From: Phragmites australis
Taxonomy: Eukaryota > Streptophyta > Magnoliopsida > Poales > Poaceae
Assembly (NCBI RefSeq): GCF_958298935.1
Contig: NC_084938.1
Location: 24,347,501-24,411,500, forward strand
DNA: 64,000 nt
Direction of reading: 5' to 3'
Part shown: in pieces, positions 23,446-36,150 of the stretch
Layout: each line of letters starts with the position of its first letter
Numbering within the stretch: position 1 is the first letter of the stretch
The notes under the pieces: model-generated
Told to the model about the DNA's origin: nothing
The model's database searches: none
What the model saw: only the letters and a program-made list of their open reading frames with translations
Program-made: the position numbers and the translations under genes

Positions 23446-26400
23446 ATGGATCAGAATTCAGACGCTGTAGTGACAGCGGATCTTACAAGAATTCGCCAAA
23501 CTCGGCAATTCTTCGTTGTGGATGAGAAGAGAAATAATAATCTTAGTACATCCTACGCCAGGGATTGACCGCCACTGATGCATAGTACTACTATATTTGC
23601 CCGGATTAACATGTCAAATTGATACTAATTTTCTTGGATGCCTCTGAAACCACTTTTGGATTCCACTTATGCTAGCTAAGAGGAGTGTCTAATGGTGCAT
23701 TCAAAGAGCTGTCCACTACCTTTCTGCACGGCTGGCAATTCGTCTATATCCTATTTCCAAAATTTTCCAATTGCAAATTTAAAAGAACTCAGTACGTCAT
23801 TCTTTCAGTTTTTATCCATGCCCACAAGCTGGATTTTATTGCAGTCCATCATTATTACTAATTCAATTTGGTTTTCTACCATGCTTTGGTTCATCAAATT
23901 AAAATTGCATGACAGAGTTGTCTTCGGTCTTCGTACCCAGAGTTTTTTATCAGTAAATAAAATTTATCAGAAATCACCGATAAATATCACTTATTGAATG
24001 TATCTGATATATTTGACAAAATTCAAATAAATTAAAAAGAAAATTCAAATAATTTTTTTAAAAATACCAGTATATATATTAAAATTTTTCTAATGAGAAA
24101 AAAAATTCTAATGAGGCAAAAGAGCGTGTGACTCACCGTTAAGATGCAAGAGCACGTTTTCACCGATTCAAGGTTCGAAGCCGAGTTTACACCACCGTTA
24201 AAAGGTCTGCAGAAGACCTCAGGGCAAGGGATTCATTGCTTCAAAAAAATCTAATGTGTACACCAATAAACCGGGTTTTCGGCCGAAATTTTTTGCTTGT
24301 CATAAAGTCCCTTTTGAGTACGGTGTTCATCGTCGTTACTGTTAACATCGTGATGTCACCACGACACCACATCAGTGTTCTCAAACCGCCGGTGCGTGCA
24401 GGTTTCTTCCTCAAGACGCACGACTTCCTTCAGCCGCTGGCGAGGCCATCCCAGTCGCCGCCGCTCGCCTCGGAAAACAAGCAGCAACTCCACGGGCACA
24501 CGCTGCCCGGCGGCGTCGGCGCCTTCAGCATCACGGACGCGGCGGCCGCCGCCGTCAAGGAGGAGCCGCCCTTCGCGCTGTGGGCCCAGCCAGACCCTCG
24601 AGGTACGACAGCACACGCATGCTCAGCTCGGTCCTCTCCTTCCCTCTTGCCGGCCAGGCCACCACCACCCCCGGCTCTCGCGTGGCGCGCCGACGATCGA
24701 TGGATCGGACGGGCAGGATAGCTGGTGGCACCTCCATCCCCTTCGTTCCTTCCGCTTCGGCTGTTGTCTTGTTTGACGTCGACTAGTAGGCAGGGTGCAG
24801 GCGTGAGCCGCGTGGCGCGCCGCGCACGTCGCCGGCACGGACGGGCGCGGAGGTGCGTGCGCCGGTGCGTGCCTGCTGTTGGGCGGGGCAGCTTTTCTGG
24901 TAGCCTGGCAGCGACCGCTGCTAGCTCCGTAGGGTGGGCGACGCTAGCTCCTAGGGCTGTCTGGTCGGCACGGGATGCGTGGAACGGGGCCCGTGGGCCG
25001 GACCGTCTGTGGGCCACATGCCAGGCCCCCTGAGTGCACGCGGGTCGAAAACGTGAATAGTGTGCTGTCGCATCGCGGTTCTGGACAAACTTAAACTAAG
25101 GCCTCCTTTGAATGCCGGAGTTTTTTTTTCGAATTCTACGTTTTTCTTATAAAATTGAACTGATTTCTATAAATTTTTATATGATTTTTATGAAATTTCT
25201 ACGTTCCAAAGGCCCTGAATGTTCGTCCTGGCCTACCACTATCGATGGCTCCTGCGAAATTTTAGTCAAAATTTGTGCGCCAAATAGGCAAATTTCAGTG
25301 TTGTACGATTTGCAACAATTGTCCTTTTGTCATTGTGCGCGCTTTCATTATCCTCACGTGTTTGCTTCTTTTTTTCCTGGTAAAACTTCCAATATTTCAA
25401 GGGGAAACTGCAAAAACTATCTAAAAGTCATTTGGATTTTGAGTTTCCCCATGTAACTGCATTTGTTGCAAAATCCCACATACCATTTAACTGATGTGAT
25501 ATGTTTGGATGGTATCTTACTACTGCTAGATAGGTTTCACCTGCTAACCGATTGCTTGCAGTGATGCGTCTAAGATGCATATCAAGGATCGGGCGGCAGC
25601 ATGAAATAATAATAAGTTGCGATGATAATTATGTAAAGAATGAGTCACACAATCACATGGCATCGAGTCCAAAGTCACTAGTTATCGTCTAGTCATGTCA
25701 AGTGATTAAAAAAAGAGTCTAAATTAATATGTCGCGTGATTGGAGAGAGCAAAACCAAACAAAGGCGAAATAACATGTGGGTATTTGCAACAAAATGGGT
25801 TGTTGGGGAGAAATTCAAAATCAAAGTGACTTATTTGTGGTTTTTGCAATTTTTTCGCATGTTTCAACTCCAGACGCCAAGCATTTTGTTTAAACTTTTG
25901 TAAATGATACTCCATTATTCTTTTGAAAACCATCAAGCACCATCATGATGTTATACTTTTTTTTGGTATTAAACATTTTGTTAGACTTTGGAAACCTCCA
26001 ATCATTCGTGCTCAAACAAAAGCAAAAAAGAAGAGCTGAAGGCGTGTGCTGTGCCGTCTGTCTGTTTGTCGACTTGACAGGTCACCCGTGGTCGCTGCCC
26101 TTCGCTGCGCGCTGCGTCGCCGTCGCCTCCGCCAGGCCGCAACCGCAGCAGCAGCAGCAGCAGCCGCCGGAGCGGAAGAGGGGCGGTGGCTTCATGGACG
26201 CCGGCTCCAGATCCAGCGGCGGCACTGGCTTCGACGACGACGACGGTCTCGCCGCCCGCCGCGAGGTCTCCTCCTCGCTGAAAGGTAATACCTCAATTGT
26301 GCAAAATCCGTCTCTTGTTCGTGTTCTTTTGGTGCCGTTTGGGCGGCCAGATGGTGAAAAGAGGCGTTTTTACGGGGTTTTGATGCCTTTTTTTTCGTCT

Positions 26401-29400
26401 TGGTTGCAGAGCTCACGGTGAGGGTGGAGACGAAGGGCGGCAGCTGCAGCGGCAGCGCCGGCACGGACCAGCTGCCCAACACGCCACGCTCGAAGCACTC
26501 CGCCACCGAGCAGCGCCGGCGCAGCAAGATTAATGACAGGTGGGTTGCTCTAGTTCCCACAGTTCATTCGAAAATGGTTGGCGGCGCTGTTTCATTGAGT
26601 CCATTGCTTTCGTGTCCTTGATGTCTAAGCGGGCATATGTCATTAAGCACATTTATGTAGTTTTACATTGTAGTGTCAAGCTTTTCCTGAGAGCAATTTC
26701 TAAAAAAAACTTTTCCTGACTGAAATTCTGATTAACGAACTTGAGTTCAACTCGATTTGCACGCGTAACCTCTAATCTGATACATGTGGACGGAAGTATG
26801 CTGCGGCGACGCGGGAGGGTATTTGGTTTGGCTGGGAAATTGGTTACGTTTGGGATGCAGTGATGGGCGTTCAGTAGATGTTGTAGTTACTTAGTTGAGA
26901 TGTGAATGTTAGAGCGATTCATTCGCTGAGCTCTCAGCTGCCGTCGACCTATTCTTCAGGACGTGGAAGCGCTATCTGAACGCCCAGACTCCAGACTGCT
27001 TCAGAGCGTCAGTTGTTCTGTTAGCGTTCAGTTAGGTTGTTTAGAACAATCGTGCTCATGCACTCGTTTATATAAGACCGTGAATCACTGTGAATACAAT
27101 TGAGAGTTCCATTCCAATGCTCTTTCATGGTGTCCGAGTGGCCTCAGCTTCTTCTTCCTCTCCCTCCTCCCCCGAGCACACCAATGGCGGTCAGACCACA
27201 TCACCCATTCCCCAATGTGCTCCCTCCACAATCCATATGGTTAACATCCGATCCTATGTCCCAATCACACTTGACCTCTCGGAATCCAACTACAATCAGT
27301 GGCGTGTCTTTTTCAACACTGTTTTTGGCAAGCTTGCCCTCAGTGCCCACATCAACACCTCCTCACGTGCTCCAGTTGACGCTGAGTGGGTCATGATCTA
27401 TTTCGCAATTGTGAATTGGCTCTATACAATGGTGTCCATGGAGGTTCTCGATCTTGTTATGAAACCGGGCAACGCCTATGATGTATGGCACACCATTGAG
27501 GGTCTCTTCCGGGACAATCGCCTCACCTGTGCCATTTACATCGAGGCGGAATTCTGTAGTTTTTATGGACGTCCTCATACGAGGAGTCCAGAAATCATGT
27601 GTCAACCCTGAGAATGCTGGAAGAAATGAATCCTAATTTCCACATGTAATTTGCTGTTAAATGAATATTATTTAATGTTTTATAATTTTCTGCCATAATT
27701 TTGATATTCAAAACACTAACACCATTTTGACCAAATGTTTCTACTCGTTACCCTTTTACAGATTTCAGATACTTAGAGAGATTTTACCGCAAAATGATCA
27801 AAAGAGAGACAAGGCATCATTTCTCTTGGAGGTAAGACATTTCTCTTGGTGGCAGAAAAAAGAACGAAGACTTTACAGCATTTGCTTAGGCATACTCTGT
27901 TCTTCATCTTATACTTTGCTAATCTATCAACAACTGTTTTAATGCAGGTTATTGAATACATACGGTTTTTACAAGAGAAAGTACAAAAGCATGAGGTTTC
28001 ACACCAAGAATGGAACCAAGAAAATGCAAAGATCATGCCGTGGTCTAACATCTACTTCCGATCTTCCTGGAAAAATGCACAGGTAAATTATTAAAACAAC
28101 TTTGTCTTTTACACAGTGAGGCTTCTGAAGTTCTAACCAGCCCCTTCGCTGCATCTTATCCTTTGTGCTGCAGAACAAGGACGAAATAAATGGAGATACA
28201 ACCTCTCATGCATCGAAAGATATAAAAAATGGCTCCTCCCCTGGATTTTCTTTTGCTGGAAAACCTGAGGATTATAACAATGCAGCTGCATTTGACACTG
28301 CCTCAGATGCACAGGAACTGTCAGAAACCAATGCAAAGGGTTGTGTCCCCTACAAAGAGGCTGAAACTCCCAGTAACGTTGCAAGTATGATTTTATTGGT
28401 CCAATTGCTGTTTTGCAATCTGCAATAGTATATGTACTCGTTCAGTGGAACTGGTAATTATTTTTGTTATTCATGGAAAATGTTTTTGTTGTGTGCAGAC
28501 AATGTTGTGTCCCAGCAACCAGGGCAATTAACAAAAACATTACCCACAGAGTACTGTGCAGTGAACAGTGAAATGTTAACTAACCCAGAATTGGCAATCG
28601 AAGAGGGAACAATCAGCTTGTCAAGTCAATATTCCAAAGGGTATGAGCTACCAATGTATTTATAACGAAATAATTTTGAATTTTTTATCAATTCCTCTGT
28701 ATTTCAGCCTCTCTCTACTTGTCACATTCCTATTTCTCATGTTTCCATTTTTGATAATGCTATTTCAGTTGCATTTGCGATGCCTGAATGATTACAATTT
28801 CTCACTGAAACATTTTGATTTTATTCTCTTTATAGCAGGTTGCTTAGTACATTGAATGATGCACTGCAAACCTCGGGTATAGATCTGTCCCAAGCTAGTA
28901 TCTCGGTGCAGATCAATCTCGGTAAGCGGGCTATCAAGAGATCTGCTCCTGGTGCAAACTCCACTTCCAAGGTAGGATTTCTAATAAAATCTGCTAAGCT
29001 CAAGATTCTTCAGTCATATTATCTAGAGTTAATTACACAAAACTATAAGGATTGTGCTATTTGTTACAAAATTATAAGTATTATGCTTAGTAACATAAAA
29101 CTACCAGTATTAGGCACTAATTTTACATAAAACCTGATTTTAATTAGATTCACCAAAAAATGGTATTATGTTTCTCTAAAAGTAGCATTTTTGGAGAATT
29201 TTAGTTTAAATTCTCTCCATGCATTTTGGATGAGTCCAATTAAAATGGGTTGCATATGGATTATGAAACAAGTACAAAAAGTTCTAAGATTTTTGGAGAA
29301 ACATAAGATTATTTTTTAGGTTAATCTAAGTAAAATCGGGTTTTGTGTGAAATTAATGCACAATACTTAGTTTTATATTACTATTCATAATACTGATAGT

Positions 29401-29680
29401 TTTTTTGTTACAAATGACATAATATTTATAGTTTTGTGCAATTCACTCTATTATCTATCTATAATTTCCTGTATATAGTCTTATAGATGACACATTTGGT
29501 TTTGGTGTCAGCATATTGTTGCAATCTGTGCTCCTTGTAAAATACTTATGAAGTCCCTTTACATCACAGGAGTCCACCAGTCAAGCGTATCATGATCAAG
29601 CGATTTGGCAGCAGCTAAAGTCTGGGGATGGCGCGCGAGAACATTCGCAGGCTACTAAGCGGCATAAATCCGACAGATAA
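23130..29680 (+). CDS. bHLH transcription factor, BIM (BES1-interacting Myc-like) family, 11 exons
   Basis: Exons: 23130-23142, 23274-23375, 24402-24602, 26081-26284, 26410-26539, 27762-27831, 27948-28082, 28174-28384, 28499-28640, 28836-28971, 29570-29680. All introns are GT-AG. The join gives 485 codons (484 aa). Exon 1 codes only 13 nt. The N-terminus carries the BIM motif THDFL twice (KATHDFLSLY in exon 2, LKTHDFLQPL in exon 3), then a poly-Gln run in exon 4. The bHLH domain spans about 200-256 across exons 5-7. Its basic region KHSATEQRRRSKINDR has His203, Glu207 and Arg211, the E-box/G-box contact set. The second helix ends VIEYIRFLQEKVQKHE. The conserved C-terminal block begins RLLSTLNDALQTSGIDLS. 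BIM proteins act in the nucleus with BES1/BZR1 factors in brassinosteroid signalling (family knowledge). The reading frame shows no defect despite transposons in introns 3, 5 and 10. Confidence 0.93.
23393..23441 (+). repeat. (TC)n microsatellite in BIM intron 2
   Basis: An uninterrupted CT/TC dinucleotide run of about 24 units starts 17 bp after the exon 2 donor site, so length changes here could affect splicing. Confidence 0.95.
25100..25214. mobile_element. Small MITE in BIM intron 3
   Basis: Left end GGCCTCCTTTGAATG, right end CGTTCCAAAGGCC (rc GGCCTTTGGAACG). The interior is T-rich and short. The ends match a common grass MITE type. Target duplication not established. Confidence 0.55.
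26907..27611 (+). mobile_element. Copia fragment (LTR + partial gag) in BIM intron 5
   Basis: A likely 5' LTR runs from about 26907 (TGTTAGAGC) to 27128 (CTTTCA), with TATA text TTTATATAAG near 27068. The next bases TGGTGTCCGAG match 9 of 12 positions of the usual Copia primer-binding site. The following frame reads a Copia gag (UBN2-type) N-terminus: YVPITLDLSESNYNQWRVFF, then DVWHTIEGLF. Similarity stops near 27600 with no 3' LTR, so it is a truncated insertion, oriented like the host gene. Confidence 0.72.
29025..29449. mobile_element. Fold-back MITE in BIM intron 10
   Basis: The left arm from TAGAGTTAATTACACAAAAC is mirrored over about 130 bp by the right end, which reads on the - strand TAGAGTGAATTGCACAAAAC. 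The arms flank a central spacer of about 160 bp. A transcript of the intron would form a long hairpin. Confidence 0.75.
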
Positions 29681-30717
29681 CATCTACCGGTTGATCTCCT
29701 TATGAGCCCAGATGATTTGATCATTTTTTTTTGCGCTCCCTCCGACTACAGGGAGCCTTGATGATGTGTGTATATTATGCTTCCCGTGACGGCTACACAA
29801 ACAAGCTATGCATTCTTTCATTCGATCGCCGATCGCTTTGCCGTTCTAGTGATAGGCTGCTTCCCAAAGCTTCCGTCTCAGATTTTGTGAAGCTGTTTTT
29901 GTTCATATGCTTCCAATCATATGAGAAGTTCCTCTCTTCACTGACAGGCCTCTCTTGTAACATATTCTGATGCACAATTCTGTCATAATTGTGCAGCTAC
30001 TCCCTTTTTTTTGTGAGAATTTGTGCAGCTCTTCAAAGTAAAACATCACTGTGTTGTAACCTCTGCGCTGTCTGTAGCCCCTGCATGGGATGCTTTCCAT
30101 AAGGTTCAGCTTCTCTCGAAATGGTGCTGCAGTACGTGCTTTTCTACTGCTCCACTGTAGCATAAATTGCCCGCCGGTTCCGGGAATCATGTGCAGCCAA
30201 TTACATGAGTGCCTTCTGTCGTGGCGAAACCAGTGATCTGGCCAGCGTGGTTGCAGGCCTGTAGCTAACCTTCTTCAGACGGCGTTGATGCTGCCTGGCA
30301 AGTGGAGTCCACGAGATTGACATTTCACAGCCGAAAACTTTAGCATGATTAGTAGGGGGGGGGGGGGGGCGGCTAGAGTTCAAAGTCTTCAAAAGCATGT
30401 GATTTTTTCGAGGCCCTGCTCACACTTGACATCATAATCACGAGGACTCGCACGATCCAAAGTACGAGATGAAAGAAGAAAAGTAGGGAGTACTACGTGC
30501 AAGAAAGCCGGCGCGGCGCGGCGCCGGTCCCAGAGCTCGATTCTCCCGTGATCCCCATGGCCATGTCCGCGCGAAACCGAGGGCGCACCCACTCTGCCCG
30601 GCGTTGCGTCTGCGACAAATACTACTACTCCCCTGCACTCCGATCTGATTCTCCGATTACGACGTGAACGAACCATGGACTTTGGCGAGGCTCCCGACGT
30701 GACCTGATCCGTGACTA
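29681..30717. other. 3' flank of the BIM-like gene
   Basis: Contains the probable 3' UTR (to about 30000) and a G15 homopolymer at 30355-30369. No other gene is recognised. Confidence 0.5.
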
Positions 30718-31101
30718 GGTGTATTTGGTTGCGCGATTATGCGTCCGGTGGTGCCGTATAATCTAACTATTTTATTGTAATTTTTTAATATAAATATATG
30801 TTCTTAGTCAGAGCTGAGAGTAACTTGGTCCAGCTCATATAAGTTTATGCATCTGCTTATACAAGTGAGTGCATATGTTAATATCACCAAATTATTTTTA
30901 TATGATCAACTTACAATATCAATTGTTCCATTCGCTTATATAACATCAGATCTAATCAACCAAATAAAAATTTAATTTAATCTATCTAGATAGATATAAC
31001 TAATTAAATAAATTTTTCAACAAATATAACTACATTCAACCTATATCTTTAACCTGCATATACAATCCATTCAAACAAAACTACCAACAACCAAACACAC
31101 C
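30718..31101. mobile_element. MITE with GGTGTATTTGGTTG termini
   Basis: The left end GGTGTATTTGGTTG and right end CAACCAAACACACC match at 13 of 14 bases as inverted repeats. The interior is AT-rich and non-coding. Superfamily and target duplication are not certain. Confidence 0.7.
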
Positions 31102-32833
31102 AAAATTTGCCCCGGGATGGACAGAGCAAAGCCCACCGTTTCCCAACCCCAGACGTGCGAATGGAACAGTTTTCGCGTGGATCATTAGCGACACCCAGCC
31201 TAGCTGCACCAGCTGCACCCATGTTTCTGCTTCTTGGAGAAGGTTGCACCACGTCGCTCCGTACCCGAGAAGACGAGGGCAATTGCCAAGCAGGCACGGC
31301 TGGCGCGACCGAATCATTAAGGCGATCATGCACCTCTAATGATAAGTGATGGTTCATAGATAGCGCCATCGCGGCATGTCGAAGCAAAGAAGATCGCGTA
31401 TTCGCGTACCTAGCAATGAATAAAGTAGCCGAATTTAGCACCTCAGAATATCATGGTGATACGAGACAGGTTAGTTTCGCTGAATTATTGAATTGCAAGT
31501 CTCTCCCCATCTCCCTCAGTCTCGTTTTGCAACGCGGGACCCTCACGCGAATTTTGCAAGCTTTTCGGAGGTTGCAACGACCGCGTAAGATCAGAGAGAA
31601 CATCTTGAGCATTGGGGCTAAGCGCAGCAGGAGATCAGTGTCCAATCGATCAAAACAATCTACCGCACCACACAGAGAGAGGAATCCAGTGCGATCCAAT
31701 CGACCGGACGGCCGTTCTCGCAGGATCCCTCGCGTTCTCCTCCATAGATTGTGCGCGGCTATCGGCAAACCAACCCACATGGAGGCAGCCCACCGCGGCC
31801 GGCGTGTGTGGACGCGACGCCGAACGAATTCTCCTTCGCGGCGAGGGCGACGCGGCACGACGGCACGGGCTGATCGAGCGCGGCGGCGGCGGCGGCGGCG
31901 GCGGCGGCGTAGGTGCGCGCGCGTGGGCTTTACGCGATTCGTTGCGTGACGCGTCGTCTCGCGACGAGTGGGTCGAGGGACCCACCCACGCGGCGACCGA
32001 GACCACCGTCCATGCCACGGGCCCACCGGGGGCGTACGGACCGTGCCTGAACCGAAACCGGGTGCAGGCGGCGGGCCCACCAGGCGCGGTGGGCACTGTT
32101 CGGCTGGGAACTTGGTCGGGATCCGTCGCATGTTTCGTCCCATGTTTCTGAGTTCTGACGTACGTGATGGGGCAGGATTCGGGGGGTCTGTTTCGCAGAC
32201 CTATCAAAAACAGTTTCTTTTTTTTACTGAAATGAAGAGATCTTTTTTAAATAGTAGTTTTTAGTTTTAGTTTACAGATTGAAATTTGTAAGCGTAGTTT
32301 TTTAAGTAGTTTTATTTGATTTATTTTTTATATAGAACCTCTTATACTTTATAAAATTTACCTTGAAGAGTCATTTTCAACCATCAAATCATTTCTCTTT
32401 AAAAATCACTCTCTTAACAAATTTAGATCAACTAGAGTTCTACTAGACAAGCATGGAAAAATAACATTTGCTCGAGTGGGGTAACAGCCATGTGCAAGCG
32501 GGTGGCACCGGATCTATGCCATTCGATCGGAGCATCAGACGGCCAGCGATGAAGTAAAGTTAGTTTCGTGTTACACAAGTGTCCCGTTTCGATGAAAACC
32601 CTAAACACCCGCTAGAAGAGGCGGTATGCGTCACTCGTCGTTGGTACGCCATTCTGACGGCCTAATTAATTTTTTACCATACTATCGGATGGCAACTTTC
32701 CAAACGAAACACGCCTAAGCTACAGTTCTAGAATGACATCAGTTCCTCATTAAACATTTCTCGTTTGCCACTATTTGCGTTTTTCGACGTAACCTGTTAA
32801 TTTTTCACGTTTCTGAAACCGTTCTGACATGGC
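31102..32833. other. Intergenic, no gene recognised; (CGG)n run
   Basis: A CGG trinucleotide run lies at 31880-31909 inside a GC-rich block (31450-32150), where frames overlap on both strands with Arg-rich, domain-free translations. The last five bases, ATGGC, are the Copia target duplication. Confidence 0.5.
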
Positions 32834-33072
32834 TGAAAGCAATTTGTGAATCGTTGAACCCTCTAGGGCCGCTCTGCATATTTATATAGGCTAGAAATAC
32901 GTCCCAGCGTGACATGTACAATATCAACAAGAAACACACGATCGGTTTGAATCAGGTACCAGATCTATCTCTAAAAGCCATACAATTTGAACCTGCCAAG
33001 TATATCCCTAAATACCAAAACAAACCGATCTCCTATATCCACGCATACCCGTATATAACTCAAACTCCAACA
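32834..33072 (-). repeat. 3' LTR of the Copia element
   Basis: On the - strand it runs from TGTTGGAGTTTGAG to CTTTCA. It aligns along its length with 57335-57571 (shared AAAACAAACCGATCTCC and CAATTTGAACCTGCCAAGT on +). A TATATAAA box reads on the - strand near 32885. The bases just before it (TTATAGGG) are a weak polypurine tract. Confidence 0.92.
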
Positions 33073-33169
33073 CCCTATAATCATAATTTATCTAAGTTTA
33101 AATTGCACATAAAACCTTCCAATTTCCATACAGTAAGAGGCTTTGTAAAACCATCTAAAATTTAATATT
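33073..33169 (-). pseudogene. Last codons of Copia pol
   Basis: On the - strand this reads LDGFTKPLTVWKLEGF then NLNLDKL and a stop, the usual C-terminal end of Copia RNase H (family pattern ADGFTK). It is cut off from the rest of the RNase H domain by the CACTA-like insertion. Confidence 0.85.
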
Positions 33170-34199
33170 CACGCTACATTAGAATAACTCATAAGTGACC
33201 AATGATAACATTTATTAATAACCAGTAAAATTTTCATCACTCCAAATACGTCACTAATCTTATTAGTAATAGATACATACTCGTCACTAGAATGAGTGCG
33301 ACGGACATAGATAAAGCTTTCTCATATCCATACCCACCAAAAATATTTGTCCACTGATATACCGTTAATAGAGATGAATAAAGAATGGAGAATATAGCCT
33401 GTCTGCCCGCCAACCTCTCCCAAAGCTTAGGCAGTGGGGTGAATGCCAAGCTATTTTTATTTATTTATTTATTTGGCTCGGTTTCTGTCTGATTTGTCGA
33501 GATTTTCGCACAGATCTTGATTCCTCCCGACTAAATGATCTGTTCATGAGATGAGGACCTCAAATGAACATGTGAACACGTACATCATAAGAAATTCAAC
33601 AAATAATAGCAACAACACTTGTAAATTTGAATATGTGTACAAGAGCTGAACCCATTTTTCCTCTTTATGTGCGTATCTCCACTACTTAAAACGTTCACAA
33701 AATTCCTTTCGTGCGTGTTCTGCCCTTGCGGTTTGCCTCCCGATTCCTCCGTTGCCCCGGAACTGTCGTTTTCATCCCGCGTTCTCCCCACCCCCCGCAG
33801 TCCCGCATGGTCTGCCTCCCGATTTGTCCGCTCCCCTATTCCGTCCCTCCCGATTTCTCCGCTCCCCCATGTCTCCTCTGCTCCTCCACCATCGGGATGA
33901 CCCGGTGCACGACCACACGGTTCCACCTACATAACCTCCTCCTGCCCGCCCGCGATCTCACGTCGCGGCCCAGATCTGGTGGTGCCTCGTGGAGACGAGC
34001 ACTCATGAGGGAGTGGAGGTCCGGTCGGTCGATGGTTTCGATCACGGCGTAGGTGGGCGTGGTCGCGACGTGCGTGGTGTTGTTCGCCCCCATGGGGCTG
34101 GCACCTTAGCCGGAACAAGATGCTCTTCTTCTCCAGCATGCTCTCTGTCTCACTCACCGTCGAGGTCCACCTCTCTCATTACCTCCCCTTCCTGTCCCA

Positions 34200-34540
34200 C
34201 CTCCTCATCTCCTAATTCTTCCCCACCCGGGCGCCTCATCCGACTCCTCCGCGTCGTCTTGCGTCCTGTTCCTCCACCACGTGTTGTGGGCGGATGCCAC
34301 TGATGGCTTGGGAAGAGGAGTGGGGTGGTCGTGGTCGGGGCTGCGCACGCTGGTGTTCACCTGCAGGTTCGCGCGGCTGTCCCGCAACAAGGCATCACTG
34401 CTACTCAAAGGCTCGTGGGTGATGGTGGCCGGGGACTCGCAGGCGCCGCTGCTCGCGCTCGCGCTATTGCGGTCAATTTGGTCCGCCCGCATAACCGCCA
34501 GGGCGAGTCCGCGAGGCTGGGTGCGGAGACGTCTCACTAT
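34200..34540 (+). pseudogene. Possible captured host-gene fragment in the CACTA-like element
   Basis: GC-rich sequence inside an AT-rich transposon. One frame (stop-free from about 34240) reads GSWVMVAGDSQAPLLALALL. The GDSQ motif in that setting resembles the first block of plant GDS/SGNH-type esterases. No other part of such a protein is found. Family and orientation are uncertain. Confidence 0.3.
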
Positions 34541-35978
34541 TCTATTTTTACACTTCAGGCTAATTTTTTTATCCGATACGTTTAAGCCTTTATTAAGAAT
34601 TGTTGTTGAACGCGCACAACTAAATGCAGGCTTTTTTTTCAAGAATGTGTTACCTTGGTCCTCGTTAACTGCTAACCTATTCTTTGGATTTGGAATGTGT
34701 TTTATCCATGCTCATACAGTCACTGTTGTAATGCATAAGAGTCAATAATATGGAGTAAAATGCACAGTTCAAAAGTACCTATGTGAGCTTGTATCAACTA
34801 TTCAGTGTACGAAATTATATGGTTGCCATCGAGACTTCCATTTTTCAAAATTAGTTGTTAAATATTATTATCTTCCAGTGAAACTGCTTGACTGGGGGAG
34901 GATGGCCACAGATCAGAATAAGAAATTTCTACACTAAGAGTAGCATTTGCACAAGAGGTAGGTGTCTGGCATAAGCTTGATCATCCAAACGTTACTAAGG
35001 TAATCTTTGCCTAAAGAAGGCTTTTTTCATCCCCTTCAAATTTCAAAGGTTAAATCACTTTACCGTATACATCAATTCATTTCGTAGCTTTGGATCACAG
35101 GACAGAGTCTAGCATTGCTATCCGATATTGTCCATGACAACCCCGTTGTTAAACTTGTTTACTACCATATGAGATATTTGTAGCAGTATACTGAAATATG
35201 TAGCAATATACTGAAATATGTGGTCAATCATCTGTGGTGTCAGTCTTCACATTTTCTCCACATATATAGATATCTGACAGCATAGTGATGGCCGTGTTCA
35301 GTACTACCAACTATCTTGATGCTCTCAATGTCATAATCTAATTCTAAACATGTCATATATGTCAAAGTTTGCATGTTTTCCTCCTAGGATATAATAAGAT
35401 ATAAAACATTTCTTGTACCATTAGAAAACATTATAATCTACTACTTCTATCTACTATTTACTACTACTTAAAAAAGTAGCAAAAGAGTCTCGCATGGGTC
35501 CCGGGTTTATTTTTGCTTCGTGTTGCGTTTTTTTTTTGTTTTTTCCCCATTTTTTAAGATTTCGTCAGTGAAGTTTTTTTCTCCCGTTACAACACACACG
35601 GACACGTAACTAGTCAAAGTAAAAATCAATCTGGACACCGGCGTTGCAAACAAAAACCTGCACATCATATGTACCCACAGAAGGCAACAAGACACGATCT
35701 CTCGAAAGAAAACTGAAGATTTCATAAATGCCCCGCACTGATCCGGGACGACCCACCTAGATCTGGCAGAAGACCAAAGGGGAAGAACTCCCTGTTGCTA
35801 CCACCGCCGTCAGCAGGAAATCACACCGCCATGAATCTGGATCTAGGCACGGTGAGAAGGGAGAACGCGCACCCATGGCCAGATCCATGACTAGATCCGA
35901 CAGCCAGAAGTGCAGGCTTGGAGGAGCAACGAGAAGGAGTCAAGGAGGAGGGAAAGCCACCGAGGAGCCGCCAGGAAA

Positions 35979-36150
35979 CTAGAAATCTGGAGAGAGAAAG
36001 AGAGAGAATACAGATGCACGTGAGAGAGAGAGGTGGATTGGAGCCGGTCAGGAATCACAAATCACCATGCTCGATCAGATGCTTAGAAATCTGGAGAGAG
36101 AAAGAGAAAGAGAGAGAATACAGATGCACGTGAGAGAGGTGGATTGGAGA
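35979..36150. repeat. Imperfect duplication, about 107-bp period
   Basis: AGAAATCTGGAGAGAGAAAG followed by AATACAGATGCACGTGAGAG and GTGGATTGGAG occurs at 35979 and again at 36086. It lies within the CACTA-like element and is non-coding. Confidence 0.8.

Noticed and set aside
24120..24240. GGTTCGAAGCC resembling a Pol III B box, considered as a SINE or tRNA relic
   Set aside because: No matching A box at the right distance, no cloverleaf and no target duplication.
31451..32143. 230-codon minus-strand frame and overlapping plus-strand frames
   Set aside because: GC-rich block with a (CGG)n run. Translations are Arg-rich with no domain, and several frames are open at once.
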